A stretch of 45,805 bases of DNA from NCBI GenBank assembly GCA_958417755.1, contig CATZDY010000011.1, positions 1-45,805 of the forward strand, given 5' to 3'. The DNA comes from an uncultured Peptococcaceae bacterium. Lineage in GTDB: Bacteria > Bacillota > Desulfotomaculia > Desulfotomaculales > Desulfocucumaceae. Made by a program: the position numbers and the translations under genes. The notes beneath the pieces are model-generated. The model had not been told where the DNA came from. It made no database searches and saw nothing but the letters and a program-made list of their open reading frames with translations. Positions within the stretch are counted from its first letter, which is position 1; every line of letters starts with the position of its first letter. Positions 7,512 through 16,027 of this stretch are shown piece after piece.

Positions 7512-7982
7512 TTGTACTATATCAGTCCATCAAAGGGAAAAATTTCATTTGAGCAAATGATGGAGGACATTATTCAATTCATTGAAGGAGCCCCTGATTC
7601 TTCCTATAAGCTAATTGTTGGATCTGATTCCCAGGTAAAATCAGACACTTGTTTTATCACTGCTGTGGTAATTCACCGCCAGGGAAAAGGTGCGAAATAT
7701 TATTACCGGAAAAAAAGGCAACGTAAGATAGAGAGTTTGCGACAAAAAATTTTTTATGAGACTTCTCTTAGTTTAGAAGTGGGCGCTATAATTAGCAAGT
7801 ATTTAGCAGAAACCGGTTTAGAGCATTTGGAAGTGGAAATCCATATTGATGTAGGAAGGCAAGGTGATACCAGAAATTTAATCAAAGAGGTGGTGGGAAT
7901 GGTGACTGGAAGCGGGTTTCAAGCCAGAATAAAACCAGACGCCTTTGGGGCTTCCAGTGTAGCAGATAAATATACAAAATAA
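7512..7982 (+). CDS. YkuK-family (DUF458) ribonuclease H-like protein
   Basis: A 156-aa cytoplasmic protein of the YkuK/DUF458 family, predicted to have an RNase H-like fold; the substrate is unknown. Family landmarks visible here are the acidic strand LIVGSDSQVKS near residue 40, VEIHIDVGRQGDTRN around 110-125 and the C-terminal signature KPDAFGASSVADKYTK. These resemble B. subtilis YkuK throughout. The start is TTG 7512 with GGAGGT nine bases upstream. It follows rsmA at 93 bases with no terminator between, so co-transcription is likely. In Bacillus ykuK lies elsewhere, so its place beside rsmA may hint at a link to RNA metabolism. That link is inference only. Confidence 0.8.
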   Translation: MYYISPSKGKISFEQMMEDIIQFIEGAPDSSYKLIVGSDSQVKSDTCFITAVVIHRQGKGAKYYYRKKRQRKIESLRQKIFYETSLSLEVGAIISKYLAETGLEHLEVEIHIDVGRQGDTRNLIKEVVGMVTGSGFQARIKPDAFGASSVADKYTK

Positions 7983-8002
7983 TTATATCAGTGCAAAGTC
8001 AA

Positions 8003-8030
8003 TTGATTTTGCATGACAAAAATGTAATAA
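8003..8030 (+). promoter_or_regulatory. Possible promoter of the lipase gene
   Basis: TTGATT (8003-8008), 16-base spacer, TAATAA (8025-8030). Two mismatches in the -35 and one in the -10 make this only a candidate; it is suitably placed 30 bases before the ATG. Confidence 0.3.
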
Positions 8031-8061
8031 TATTTGTATCTTAAAATAAGGAGCGTGACAT

Positions 8062-9375
8062 ATGAGAATATCTCGACAGAAGATATGGTATTTGTTGTTT
8101 ACTTTGCTCTTTAGTCTTTGTATCGTATTGTATCCAATGAACATGGCCTTTGCCACATCAGCTGGTGATGGACAAAAAGAAACGAAAATTCAATTTACTG
8201 CTGATGGTAAGGGAAATATTCCTGTTCTTTGGAATGATGGTTGGTTTCAGCAAGATAACAAAGTATATAATCATGAGTTAGCAAAACTATCTTTAGCATT
8301 AAGTGCCAGTGCTTATAATCAATTAGATAGTCAAGGAACAAAAGATATTCTTTTAAAAAATGCCTTATGCCATGCACTAGGTTTTCAGGATTATGAGAGC
8401 TTTCATTATGATGAAACAGGGGAACAAAAGGGGGCTCATGTAGGATTTGCTTTGGCCCAAAAAAATATTTTGCAGCAGAATAAACAAGCTGTGATAGTGG
8501 CTGTGGTTATACGGGGAACCCATGGTGCTGAGTGGTATGATAATTTTAATCTAGCCCAAGATGGGAATTATGAAGCAAAATATCACAGCGGCTTCAAGGC
8601 TGCGGCGGATGAGGTGCTCCAAAAGCTGCAAAATAGGCTCAAGCGTATTCAAAGTAGTGGTGTGGATGCCACTGGGGTTAAAATATTGGTGACAGGCCAT
8701 AGTAGGGGTGGTGCTGTGGCAAATATCGTGGCTCATATGTTGAATACTTCTGTTGGTAATGAAGTACAAACCTATGCCTATACCTTTGCTACTCCTAATG
8801 TGGGAAAGAATGCAGAAGAATCTTTGGCAAAGGATGCAAATATTTTTAATATTATAAATCCAGATGATTTTATTACCACTGTTCCATTGGAACAGTGGGG
8901 CTATGACAAATATGGAATTACTATGATGTTGCCCTGTAAAGACAATCATGCTCAATATGGGGATTTATTGAAGATAATGAAAGAGAAATTTACCATATTG
9001 ACAGGTGGGGGTGAATATATTACATTTCCTCAAGAAAGTAAGGAGCAAAGGTCATTTGCCCAAGAGGTCGCTGCATGTGCTTCTTCAGCAAAAGGTTATT
9101 ATGAAACTGTACATACTATAAAATTTAACGATAGAATAATCCCTATTTCTACATTTGAATTATTTCAGTATGTAGGTGATTTTTTGGCAGGTGATACTAC
9201 AGCTCGTTCTAAAGCTATCAATTTACTTTGGACCAATATGAAGGGAAGTGATTATTCCTCATTAATTCAATATTTGTCTTCCAATGCTCCAAAGCTTACC
9301 TATATTCATGCTCCAGAAGCGTACGCTAGTTGGTTAGAAGTGGGCAATGAAGAACTTGTATTTGGAGAGAAATAA
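8062..9375 (+). CDS. Secreted class 3 (alpha/beta-hydrolase) lipase
   Basis: A 437-aa exported hydrolase of the lipase class 3 family (PF01764 type), likely acting on acylglycerols or related esters. Residues 1-31 form a classical signal peptide (basic RISRQK, a hydrophobic core, then AFATSA). The nucleophile elbow is GHSRGG with Ser214. VIRGT near residue 150 is the usual oxyanion strand, and INPDDFITTVP supplies a candidate catalytic Asp. The histidine probably lies in the C-terminal half (HTIKF or YIHAPEA). The start is ATG 8062 with AAGGAG nine bases upstream. It is flanked by a terminator and shows no operon partners, so the substrate cannot be deduced. It is not part of the Bacillus version of this block. 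Confidence 0.85.
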   Translation: MRISRQKIWYLLFTLLFSLCIVLYPMNMAFATSAGDGQKETKIQFTADGKGNIPVLWNDGWFQQDNKVYNHELAKLSLALSASAYNQLDSQGTKDILLKNALCHALGFQDYESFHYDETGEQKGAHVGFALAQKNILQQNKQAVIVAVVIRGTHGAEWYDNFNLAQDGNYEAKYHSGFKAAADEVLQKLQNRLKRIQSSGVDATGVKILVTGHSRGGAVANIVAHMLNTSVGNEVQTYAYTFATPNVGKNAEESLAKDANIFNIINPDDFITTVPLEQWGYDKYGITMMLPCKDNHAQYGDLLKIMKEKFTILTGGGEYITFPQESKEQRSFAQEVAACASSAKGYYETVHTIKFNDRIIPISTFELFQYVGDFLAGDTTARSKAINLLWTNMKGSDYSSLIQYLSSNAPKLTYIHAPEAYASWLEVGNEELVFGEK

Positions 9376-9409
9376 TTGATTTATATGGAACAATGATTTT
9401 GATGATATA

Positions 9410-9450
9410 AAAAATGGGCAGTTTGTGAAAAAGGAAACTGCCTATTTTTT
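9410..9450 (+). terminator. Terminator after the lipase gene
   Basis: AAAAATGGGCAGTTT (9410-9424) pairs with AAACTGCCTATTTTT (from 9435) with one G-U pair, ending in a run of T. Confidence 0.85.
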
Positions 9451-9529
9451 TATGCTTTAAAAGAGGAACCGAAAAACATGTGATTCATATAATAGATGGT
9501 ATTATTTACTATTCCAATTTAGGAAAGGA

Positions 9530-9557
9530 ACACTTTAATGATATATTCCATATAATG
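9530..9557 (+). promoter_or_regulatory. Candidate sigma-K (or sigma-E) promoter of yabG
   Basis: AC at 9530-9531 within GAACAC, 17 bases, then CATATAAT at 9549-9556. This fits the mother-cell consensus (AC, 16-17 bases, CATANNNTA) except for the final A. yabG is a sigma-K gene in B. subtilis, which supports the reading. Confidence 0.45.
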
Positions 9558-9588
9558 TAAAATGCTTGATGAGTAAGGGGGCACCTAT

Positions 9589-10461
9589 ATGGTGAATTTT
9601 TCTTTGAGTGATATAGTGAGCCGAATTTCTTATGGCAATGATATATATTTTAAAATAACCAGCTTTTTTGTGCAACAAGGCATTTCTTTTGCCAAGTTAA
9701 AAGGATTGGGTTTTCGTTTAAAAGCAACGGCCCCTTTGGATGATTTGGAAAAAGTGGATCGTAATCGGGTAAACGCATACTGGCATGACATGGCGAAAAA
9801 AAATTTGGAATGTCAAAGACAGATTTTTATGCGTAGGGATATAGAAAGGGAGAGCCGTTTGCAAAGGGTAAGAGGGGATGATGAAACAATAGAAGGATTC
9901 GATCGGCCTGGTTCTTTGCTGCATATAGATGGTGATAAAGAATACCTAGATTTATGTCTTACGACATATAAGCAACTGGGTATTCCTTGTCATGGTTATC
10001 ATATCAATGAGGAGAACCAGGCAGAAAATTTGATGGATTTATTGGTAAAGCATAAACCCGATATGCTGGTCTTAACAGGACATGATGGGCTGGTAAAGGG
10101 GGCTGAGGATTATAGAAGTATCCGGAGTTATCATAATTCTAAGTACTTTACAGAAGCCATAAAAGTAGCTCGTACCTATGAAAAAAGCTTGGATGATTTA
10201 ATTATTTTTGCCGGTGCTTGTCAATCCCATTATGAGGCTTTATTGGATGCAGGGGCTAATTTCGCCAGCTCGCCCAAGCGAGTATTAATCCACGCTTATG
10301 ATCCTGTCTTTGTAATGGAGAAAATAGCCTATACATCCATCTACGAGCAAATTGTATTAAAAGATGTTATTTCTGGTACTGTAACTGGTTTTGATGGCAT
10401 TGGTGGGCTGGAGACTAGAGGAAAGTATCGGTTGGGGTTACCTAAATCTCCTTATTCTTAA
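9589..10461 (+). CDS. yabG: Sporulation-specific protease YabG
   Basis: YabG is a mother-cell cysteine protease that trims spore coat proteins and, in Clostridioides, activates the germination lytic enzyme SleC. The 290-aa length equals that of Bacillus YabG. The likely catalytic residues are His165 in LVLTGHDG and Cys211 in FAGACQSHYEA, a clostripain-like His/Cys pair; the C-terminal GLETRGKYRLGLP is typical. It is cytoplasmic, without a signal peptide. The start is ATG 9589 behind AAGGGGG. A sigma-K-like promoter precedes it. The gene occupies its conserved place after rsmA, although veg and sspF, which follow it in Bacillus, are not found. A serine protease gene follows after 67 bases. Confidence 0.93.
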   Translation: MVNFSLSDIVSRISYGNDIYFKITSFFVQQGISFAKLKGLGFRLKATAPLDDLEKVDRNRVNAYWHDMAKKNLECQRQIFMRRDIERESRLQRVRGDDETIEGFDRPGSLLHIDGDKEYLDLCLTTYKQLGIPCHGYHINEENQAENLMDLLVKHKPDMLVLTGHDGLVKGAEDYRSIRSYHNSKYFTEAIKVARTYEKSLDDLIIFAGACQSHYEALLDAGANFASSPKRVLIHAYDPVFVMEKIAYTSIYEQIVLKDVISGTVTGFDGIGGLETRGKYRLGLPKSPYS

Positions 10462-10528
10462 TGAATGGAACCCTTTACAGGTGCAAGGCATATGATGGGC
10501 CTGAAAGACATCTAGGAGGGGTTTTTAT

Positions 10529-11533
10529 ATGGAACAAGTACGTAAAATCTTGCATAAAACCCGCAATGTATTTATGAAAAAAAAGAATGTAATTGGTGTG
10601 GGGGTAGGGTATAAGCATATTGGAATGGAACGTACCAAACGCCCGGCATTAATTGTACTTGTGGAAAAGAAGGAAGATGCTGAGCAATTGCATGGGGATC
10701 AATTGATACCCAAGACTGTGGCAGGAACTGTTACAGATGTGATTGAAACAGGTCCTATTCGTCTGCTGGATTTGCGCACAGATAAACTACGTCCAGCGAA
10801 ACCTGGCATGAGCATTGGGCATTATAAGATTACTGCAGGAACATTTGGAGCAGTGGTAAGAGATATAGAAACAGGTGAAAAATTAATCCTTAGTAACAAT
10901 CATATATTAGCCAATGCCACGGATGGCAAAGATGGTCGTGCCATGGTGGGGGATCCTATCTATCAGCCTGGTGTGTTTGACGGTGGGTGTGAACAGGATT
11001 GTATCGCATTTTTACACAGATTTATTCCTTTGCAGCGTTCCATAGGGGAGTCTCAATGTCCTGTAGCCATGGGAGTTGCTGGTTTAGGAAATGCAGTGAT
11101 TCAATTGGTTCGTCCCAATTATAAAATGAAGTTTGTCAAACGGTTTCATGTGGATAACAAAATTGATGCAGCGGTGGCCCGTCCCATTCAAACTGAATTA
11201 TTAGCAGAAGATATTTTTGAAATTGGTAATATAACAGGTGTTGGTGCTGTGGGAATAGATGATATTGTGCAAAAAAGTGGACGCAGCAGTGGTTTAACCT
11301 CTGGCGAAGTGCTTGCCATGGGCGCTTCTTTGCAAGTGCAATTAAGCGATACGGATTATGGTGTATTTTCCGATCAAATTGTTTGCAAAATGCCTGCCAA
11401 AGGTGGTGACAGTGGGTCTTTGGTATTGGATCAAAATAGGCGAGCTGTAGGTCTTTTATTTGCTGGTTCGGAACAATGTACTGTTTTTAATAGAATTGAT
11501 CATGTATTATCAGCATTAAAAGTTGAATTTTAA
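10529..11533 (+). CDS. Trypsin-like serine protease without signal peptide
   Basis: A 334-aa chymotrypsin-fold protease resembling the Nal1-like bacterial S1 peptidases. A catalytic triad can be placed at His125 (LSNNHILA), Asp213 (NKIDAAVA) and Ser295 (KGGDSGSLV). The N-terminal region KKKNVIGVGVGYK is a typical lead-in of this subgroup. There is no signal peptide or membrane segment, so it probably acts in the cytoplasm, for instance the mother cell. It lies 67 bases after yabG without a terminator, so it may be transcribed with it and take part in spore protein processing; this is inference. The ribosome site is AGGAGGGG before ATG 10529. Substrate unknown. Confidence 0.82.
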   Translation: MEQVRKILHKTRNVFMKKKNVIGVGVGYKHIGMERTKRPALIVLVEKKEDAEQLHGDQLIPKTVAGTVTDVIETGPIRLLDLRTDKLRPAKPGMSIGHYKITAGTFGAVVRDIETGEKLILSNNHILANATDGKDGRAMVGDPIYQPGVFDGGCEQDCIAFLHRFIPLQRSIGESQCPVAMGVAGLGNAVIQLVRPNYKMKFVKRFHVDNKIDAAVARPIQTELLAEDIFEIGNITGVGAVGIDDIVQKSGRSSGLTSGEVLAMGASLQVQLSDTDYGVFSDQIVCKMPAKGGDSGSLVLDQNRRAVGLLFAGSEQCTVFNRIDHVLSALKVEF

Positions 11534-11576
11534 AAAATTGTAAATAAGGCTACTTGTTTTTGAGGAGGTAGTCAAT

Positions 11577-11963
11577 ATAAATAAAGGATTGGCCTTAGAT
11601 GATATTGTCATGGTTTTATTGGGAGAACATATTTGGGCCATTGGTCCTTGTGAAGCAAGCAAAGATAAAGCACAGCAAGTCATCCAAGGCTATATGAAAA
11701 TAATTGATAGAATAAAGCAAAAATCAAAAGATTCTTATCAGCTTGAATGTATACAGCAAAAAGATGGGTGCTATGCTTTGGTGATTGCTGAAGAATTAAA
11801 AATGAATGGTATGAATGAAATGATGTATAGACGCTTTCAAAAGGTTTTGCAACATCAAATTTGTATTTTAACAAGTTTTTTTATTATGGATAACTCTTTG
11901 GAATGTTTGGCATTTACTGAAGGTTTAGGAATTGTTTTATATCCCACTTGTTCCTATTATTAG
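11577..11963 (+). CDS. Hypothetical protein with probable ATA start
   Basis: I do not recognise this protein. It has ~128 aa, is mixed alpha/beta in appearance, with no signal peptide and no membrane segment. It contains scattered cysteines (GPCEAS, LECIQQKDGCYA, HQICIL, LECLAF, PTCSYY). A strong AGGAGG at 11563-11568 points, with ideal 8-base spacing, to ATA at 11577. The next conventional in-frame start, TTG at 11589, lies 20 bases away from it. No ATG/GTG is available upstream in frame. It follows the protease gene by ~45 bases and ends at a terminator, so the three genes from yabG onward may form one unit. A sporulation link is suggested by location only. Confidence 0.65.
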   Translation: MNKGLALDDIVMVLLGEHIWAIGPCEASKDKAQQVIQGYMKIIDRIKQKSKDSYQLECIQQKDGCYALVIAEELKMNGMNEMMYRRFQKVLQHQICILTSFFIMDNSLECLAFTEGLGIVLYPTCSYY

Positions 11964-11975
11964 GAATTATATTAC

Positions 11976-12000
11976 AAAAAGTCCCATGAAGGGGCTTTTT
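11976..12000 (+). terminator. Terminator after the 128-aa hypothetical gene
   Basis: AAAAAGTCCC (11976-11985), loop ATGAA, GGGGCTTTTT (11991-12000), one G-U pair; more T-rich sequence follows. The rest of the gap up to 12233 holds no gene that I can support. Confidence 0.75.
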
Positions 12001-12233
12001 GCTGTTTTTCTTATTATATCTTTTGATATGAATAAAAATTTGCAGAAAATGTAGGTAAGGATAAAATTATGTATTTGCTCCTTTTTATTTCCATCTGTTA
12101 GGATATGATAAATGCATGTCCCCAGTGTATCTGTGATTTCAGGAAAAATGATTGGGGGAGGTGACCTGGGTCCTTTATTTTTGCTGGAATCATATATAGA
12201 CTAAAAAAAGTACATGCAAAGGAAAGGAATAAA

Positions 12234-13244
12234 ATGGTGCATAAAAATAGAATTGTGTTTGTTGTTGTTTTGGCGATGTTGCTGATGTTTTCCCTGGTGG
12301 CCAATGCGTATGCTTCATCCCGAACCTTTGTTTCTTTTCCCTGCTCTCCAACGGAAACTTCCCAAGAATGGTCTGCTGAAGAGCAAGAATGCATTCAGTT
12401 GATCAACCAAGCTAGGATGGAGGCTGGTGTAGATAAAGTAACAGAAGATTCTCAACTAATGAAATTAGCCAGACAAAAAGCTTTGGACATGGTAGAAAAT
12501 CAATACTATGGTCATACTTCTCCTAAGTACGGAAATATGGCAAAAATGTTACAAGAAGCAGGGATAAAGTGTACCCATGCAGGGGAAAGTTTAGTGCTTT
12601 CTAAATCAGTAACCAGTGCTCATAAAGCGTTAATGAAATCAAAGGCAAACAGGGATAATATTATCAATGCAAAATTTAGCAGGGTGGGGGTTGGGATTGC
12701 TTCCCAAGGAACATACCTTTATATTGTGGAGGTATTTACCAATGATGTTGATTCCCAGCCATCCAATGGTTCCCAGGATAAGCCGATAAAACCAGAGTCG
12801 CCAGAGGAACAGGGAACACAAACAAAGCCAGATAATGATGCAGAGGAAAACAGTCCAAGCAGTTTGACAGCAGATGAACAAGATATGTTAAAACGGGTCA
12901 ATGAAGAAAGGAAAAAAGTGGGCTTATCTTCATTAAAAGCCAATGTGGAGGTAACCAAAGTTGCTCGCATAAAAGCCCAGGATATGATAGATCATCATTA
13001 TTTTAGTCACACTTCACCTACCTATGGAAGCCCTTTTCAAATGTTACAGCAATTTGGCATTGCCTATGGAACAGCAGGGGAAAACCTGGCTGGGGCTTCC
13101 AGTGTGAGTTTGGCTCATAGCAATCTGATGAACTCTTCTGGCCATCGAGCCAATATTTTAAATGTCAATTATTCAGAAGTGGGAATTGGTATTGTGGACG
13201 GTGGACCCTATGGCAAGATTTTTGTTCAATTATACATTGGATAG
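12234..13244 (+). CDS. Secreted protein with two CAP (SCP/PR1) domains
   Basis: A 336-aa exported protein. Residues 1-27 are a signal peptide with an ANAYA-type cleavage site. Two CAP domains follow (about 50-160 and 215-335), joined by a Pro/Glu/Asp-rich linker. The second has the complete set seen in bacterial YkwD-type proteins: YFSHTSP, TAGENLA and SSGHRANIL. The first keeps YYGHTSP but has AGESLV in place of AGEN-L and SKANRDNII in place of the G-H-R motif, so its active-site histidine is lost. This suggests internal duplication with decay of copy one. Such proteins are common in spore formers and are often linked to the spore surface or envelope; the activity is unknown. Start ATG 12234 behind AAAGGAAAGG. 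Confidence 0.87.
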   Translation: MVHKNRIVFVVVLAMLLMFSLVANAYASSRTFVSFPCSPTETSQEWSAEEQECIQLINQARMEAGVDKVTEDSQLMKLARQKALDMVENQYYGHTSPKYGNMAKMLQEAGIKCTHAGESLVLSKSVTSAHKALMKSKANRDNIINAKFSRVGVGIASQGTYLYIVEVFTNDVDSQPSNGSQDKPIKPESPEEQGTQTKPDNDAEENSPSSLTADEQDMLKRVNEERKKVGLSSLKANVEVTKVARIKAQDMIDHHYFSHTSPTYGSPFQMLQQFGIAYGTAGENLAGASSVSLAHSNLMNSSGHRANILNVNYSEVGIGIVDGGPYGKIFVQLYIG

Positions 13245-13290
13245 CAATATGTTTTTTAGATAGGATTGAAAAGGTGAACCTTAAGAGATT

Positions 13291-13329
13291 ACAAAGAGAC
13301 ATAGCCCAAATCTGGCTATGTCTCTTTGT
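13291..13329. terminator. Bidirectional terminator between convergent genes
   Basis: ACAAAGAGACATAGCC (13291-13306) pairs perfectly with 13314-13329 (16 bp, 7-base loop). TTTGTTTG follows on the plus strand. It serves the CAP gene and possibly the converging gene ending at 13333. Confidence 0.8.
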
Positions 13330-13332
13330 TTG

Positions 13333-14421
13333 CTATAATGTTTTAAACAATTCTTCATTTCCTGTATAAGGCAATGTATAGCTTGGATAGCCTGTTACAT
13401 AGGGTGCAATGGCATAAGGTTGGAAATAAAATACAATCCCATCTTTGGTTAAATAAAAGTTTACTGTATTCATATCTTCTACCAAAGTGCTGGGTGCATC
13501 TTCAAAATACATTTCTGGATTCTCCTTTATCAATTGGGTAAATCCATTCATAATGATGGTATTTAATTCTTTTTGCGTTCCTTCTAAAATATCAGCCAGC
13601 CCGAGAGCCTGGCCTGTTGTTAAGTCATACGTTGTGGAAACTTTGCTGCCATTGGCATGGGCGCCGCCGGTATATTCTGAAGTAAGTACAACAATGGACA
13701 TCATATTATGATTGTCATATGTGATATCAAAGGTTTGGGTATATTCATAAGGATGAAATGGGTATTCTGACTCTTGGCGCATAGCATAATCTTCACCAAC
13801 AATTTCCGCCACAGAGGTTTTTAATTGATTGATATAAGATTGGGCTGCCTTTGCATAGGTTTCATTGATTTTGCGGATGCCTTCCGAATTATTAGGATTA
13901 GAGATTGCTGGATAAGCACAAGTTGCTGTTGCTAAGAGTATATTGCTGTCAGGATGAGTCAAATTCCACTCTAAATACTGGTCCTTTATCATATGTGGTT
14001 CTTGCTTGCTTTGAATGGTTATGGTGTTGGTGGCATTGTTCCATTCCACAGTGGCTTCCAAAGCCTCTGCAACTGCCCGAAGGGGAACCATGGTGCGTCC
14101 ATTGATAAGTTGAGCTGGGACTTCAAGGGGAATTGGCAAGCCATTTTTATACATTTCTTTGTTGCCTATTTGAATGGATATATAGTTGGAACGTTTTTCA
14201 GCTACTGCAGTTTGGCTGTCTTCTATCCACTTAACATGGGCATTCAAGGCTTCAAAAATAGCTCGCAAGGGAACCAAAGTTCGGTCATTTTGTAAAACCG
14301 GTTGTTGATCAAAAACAATGTTTTTTCCATCCACTGTTACTTGTATTGTTTTCGCTGCAAAAGCGGGAGAGGCTGAGAATAGTAAGAGTGCGCATACAAT
14401 CAATAATTTTTTTAACATCAT
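13333..14421 (-). CDS. Secreted protein: copper-amine-oxidase-N domain plus DUF4163/DUF3298
   Basis: A 362-aa exported protein. The signal peptide (1-22, SASPAFA cleavage) is followed by two copper-amine-oxidase N-terminal-like modules (about 27-80 and 85-135). These carry the repeated signatures NDRTLVPLRAIFEAL and NGRTMVPLRAVAEAL; the domain is used by Gram-positive bacteria as a stalk or wall-associated module. The C-terminal half (about 150-360) resembles DUF4163/DUF3298, the extracellular region of RsiV and PdaC: EYTGGAHAN, then TYDLTTGQALGLADI. RsiV binds lysozyme and PdaC deacetylates peptidoglycan, but the PdaC NodB domain is absent here, so binding rather than catalysis is more likely. 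Two consecutive ATG codons could start it, preceded by AAAGGA. Confidence 0.82.
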   Translation of the reverse strand: MMLKKLLIVCALLLFSASPAFAAKTIQVTVDGKNIVFDQQPVLQNDRTLVPLRAIFEALNAHVKWIEDSQTAVAEKRSNYISIQIGNKEMYKNGLPIPLEVPAQLINGRTMVPLRAVAEALEATVEWNNATNTITIQSKQEPHMIKDQYLEWNLTHPDSNILLATATCAYPAISNPNNSEGIRKINETYAKAAQSYINQLKTSVAEIVGEDYAMRQESEYPFHPYEYTQTFDITYDNHNMMSIVVLTSEYTGGAHANGSKVSTTYDLTTGQALGLADILEGTQKELNTIIMNGFTQLIKENPEMYFEDAPSTLVEDMNTVNFYLTKDGIVFYFQPYAIAPYVTGYPSYTLPYTGNEELFKTL

Positions 14422-14676
14422 TATAAAGTCCTTTCTTTGTGTGATAGAATAAAAAATTTTGTATGATCACCATCCTTTTTTGCCAGGCTTAAAACAGTGA
14501 AAATCTTTGTATTATTTTATCATTTTATATCAAAATCCTAGCACTGTCATGCCTAATTTATATAGTAGTTTTTAGGGAAGCTGGAGGGAGAATCGATAGC
14601 ATTTTTCCATGGATACACTGCAAGAACAAGAAAATGATAATGGGAAAAGGTATCTATCGTTGTTGTATTGAAAAGT
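14422..14676. other. Intergenic stretch with no gene seen
   Basis: This AT-rich gap lies upstream of the minus-strand secreted-protein gene and must hold its promoter. I could not identify a convincing -35/-10 pair, a riboswitch or a small coding sequence in it. Confidence 0.5.
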
Positions 14677-14720
14677 TCATAAACAAAAGGCGGGATGTAA
14701 ATCCTGCCTTTTGTTTATGA
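14677..14720 (-). terminator. Terminator after the amidohydrolase gene
   Basis: The arm TCATAAACAAAAGGCGGGAT (14677-14696), loop GTAA and the right arm 14701-14720 form a 20-bp stem with one G-U pair. Read on the minus strand the stem ends in CCTTTTGTTTATG, just after the stop of the gene at 14732. Confidence 0.8.
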
Positions 14721-14731
14721 AAAATATTGGT

Positions 14732-16027
14732 TTATTGTAACTCATGTAAAATGCGTTCTTTAGAGCAATTGGCTTCATAGATTACTTTTTCTAAGTCAAT
14801 GGTCTTATATACCCCGTCTTGATATAGGATTTTACCATCCACCATGGTAAGTTTTACATCGGTTCCACAGGAAGAATAAATCAAGTTATGCATGAGATGA
14901 TGGATTGGCTGCATGTAGGGGGCAGAGATATCCAATACAATTACATCAGCTTTATAATTTTCTTTTATTAAACCGCAATGTTCCCGCCCCTGGGCTTTAG
15001 CCCCAGCTATCGTAGCAGCTTGTAAAGCTTGTTCGGGTGTAATCACTGTAGGATCATGTTGCCAAGCTTTATGAATCAAAGCAAAGGTTTTGATTTCCTC
15101 TAGCATATTCAAATTATTGTTGCTAGCCACACTATCAGTACCCAAAGCCACGTTGATGTCATATTCATAAAGCTTTTTAATATTACAAACTCCACTGGCC
15201 AATTTCAAATTGCTTTTAGGACAAGTAGCGACTGTGACGCCCTTTTCCTTGAAAATATCAAAATCTTCTCCTTCAAGATAAACGCAGTGGGCTGCATTGG
15301 TTCGGTTATCCAGCAATCCCACATGATAAAAATATTGGGCTGGTGTCATACCATTGTGACGCTCTTTGCATTGTTCATGTTCATCCTTTGTTTCGGATAA
15401 ATGAACATGCATGGCAGCTCCCATTTCTTTAGTGAATTCACTGATTTCCCGGGCAACCCGTTCTGAAGAAGTATATTCAGCATGCAAAGACATATCAATA
15501 AGAATTCTGCCATTGCTGGTTCCATGATATGTTTGATATAAAGCTTTGGCTTCTTTGTAGGCTGGTAAATCATAAAAGCTGCTGTTATCAAAGCAAGATG
15601 TGCCCCGGGAAAGGTTGCATTTTATGCCTCCCTGGTCAATGGCTTTTACCATATCCTCACAAAAATAATACATGTCACTGGTAGAGGTTATGCCAAAGCG
15701 AATCATTTCTGCAATGCTTAGCAAAGTAGCATAATATACATCTTTTCCTTGCAATTTATCCTCAAAAGGAAAGATACGTTTGTTAAGCCAATCAGCCAAG
15801 CACATATTTTCCCCATACCCCCGTAGTAATGTCATAGGAGCATGGCTATGGGCATTGATAAATCCAGGCATGAGCAATTTACCTTGGCCCTGATAAATTT
15901 CCTCATTCTCCGTATCCTGTGGGGCTTTGGTCCCAATATAAGAAATGATATCTTTTTGTACTGTGACATACATATGTTCTTGTATCTGAAAATTTTCATC
16001 CAAGATAGAAATATCTTGAAAAAGCAT
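14732..16027 (-). CDS. Amidohydrolase, MTA/SAH-deaminase-like
   Basis: A 431-aa metal-dependent deaminase of the ATZ/TRZ/MtaD subgroup. The usual substrates of close relatives are 5'-methylthioadenosine and S-adenosylhomocysteine, and guanine-type purines for more distant ones. Visible ligands are H60-x-H62 in FINAHSHAPM, HVHLSET in the middle, NAAHCVYL, and GTDSVASNN, which supplies the catalytic Asp. The TLLRGYGE stretch after HSH is typical of MtaD-like enzymes. It is cytoplasmic, full length, and alone in its transcription unit, ending at a 20-bp terminator. The exact substrate cannot be fixed from sequence alone. The gene is not part of the conserved Bacillus block. Confidence 0.83.
   Translation of the reverse strand: MLFQDISILDENFQIQEHMYVTVQKDIISYIGTKAPQDTENEEIYQGQGKLLMPGFINAHSHAPMTLLRGYGENMCLADWLNKRIFPFEDKLQGKDVYYATLLSIAEMIRFGITSTSDMYYFCEDMVKAIDQGGIKCNLSRGTSCFDNSSFYDLPAYKEAKALYQTYHGTSNGRILIDMSLHAEYTSSERVAREISEFTKEMGAAMHVHLSETKDEHEQCKERHNGMTPAQYFYHVGLLDNRTNAAHCVYLEGEDFDIFKEKGVTVATCPKSNLKLASGVCNIKKLYEYDINVALGTDSVASNNNLNMLEEIKTFALIHKAWQHDPTVITPEQALQAATIAGAKAQGREHCGLIKENYKADVIVLDISAPYMQPIHHLMHNLIYSSCGTDVKLTMVDGKILYQDGVYKTIDLEKVIYEANCSKERILHELQ

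Noticed and set aside
13333..14421. Enzyme assignment as copper amine oxidase
   Set aside because: Only the N-terminal stalk-like modules are present; no catalytic oxidase domain or topaquinone motif can be seen.
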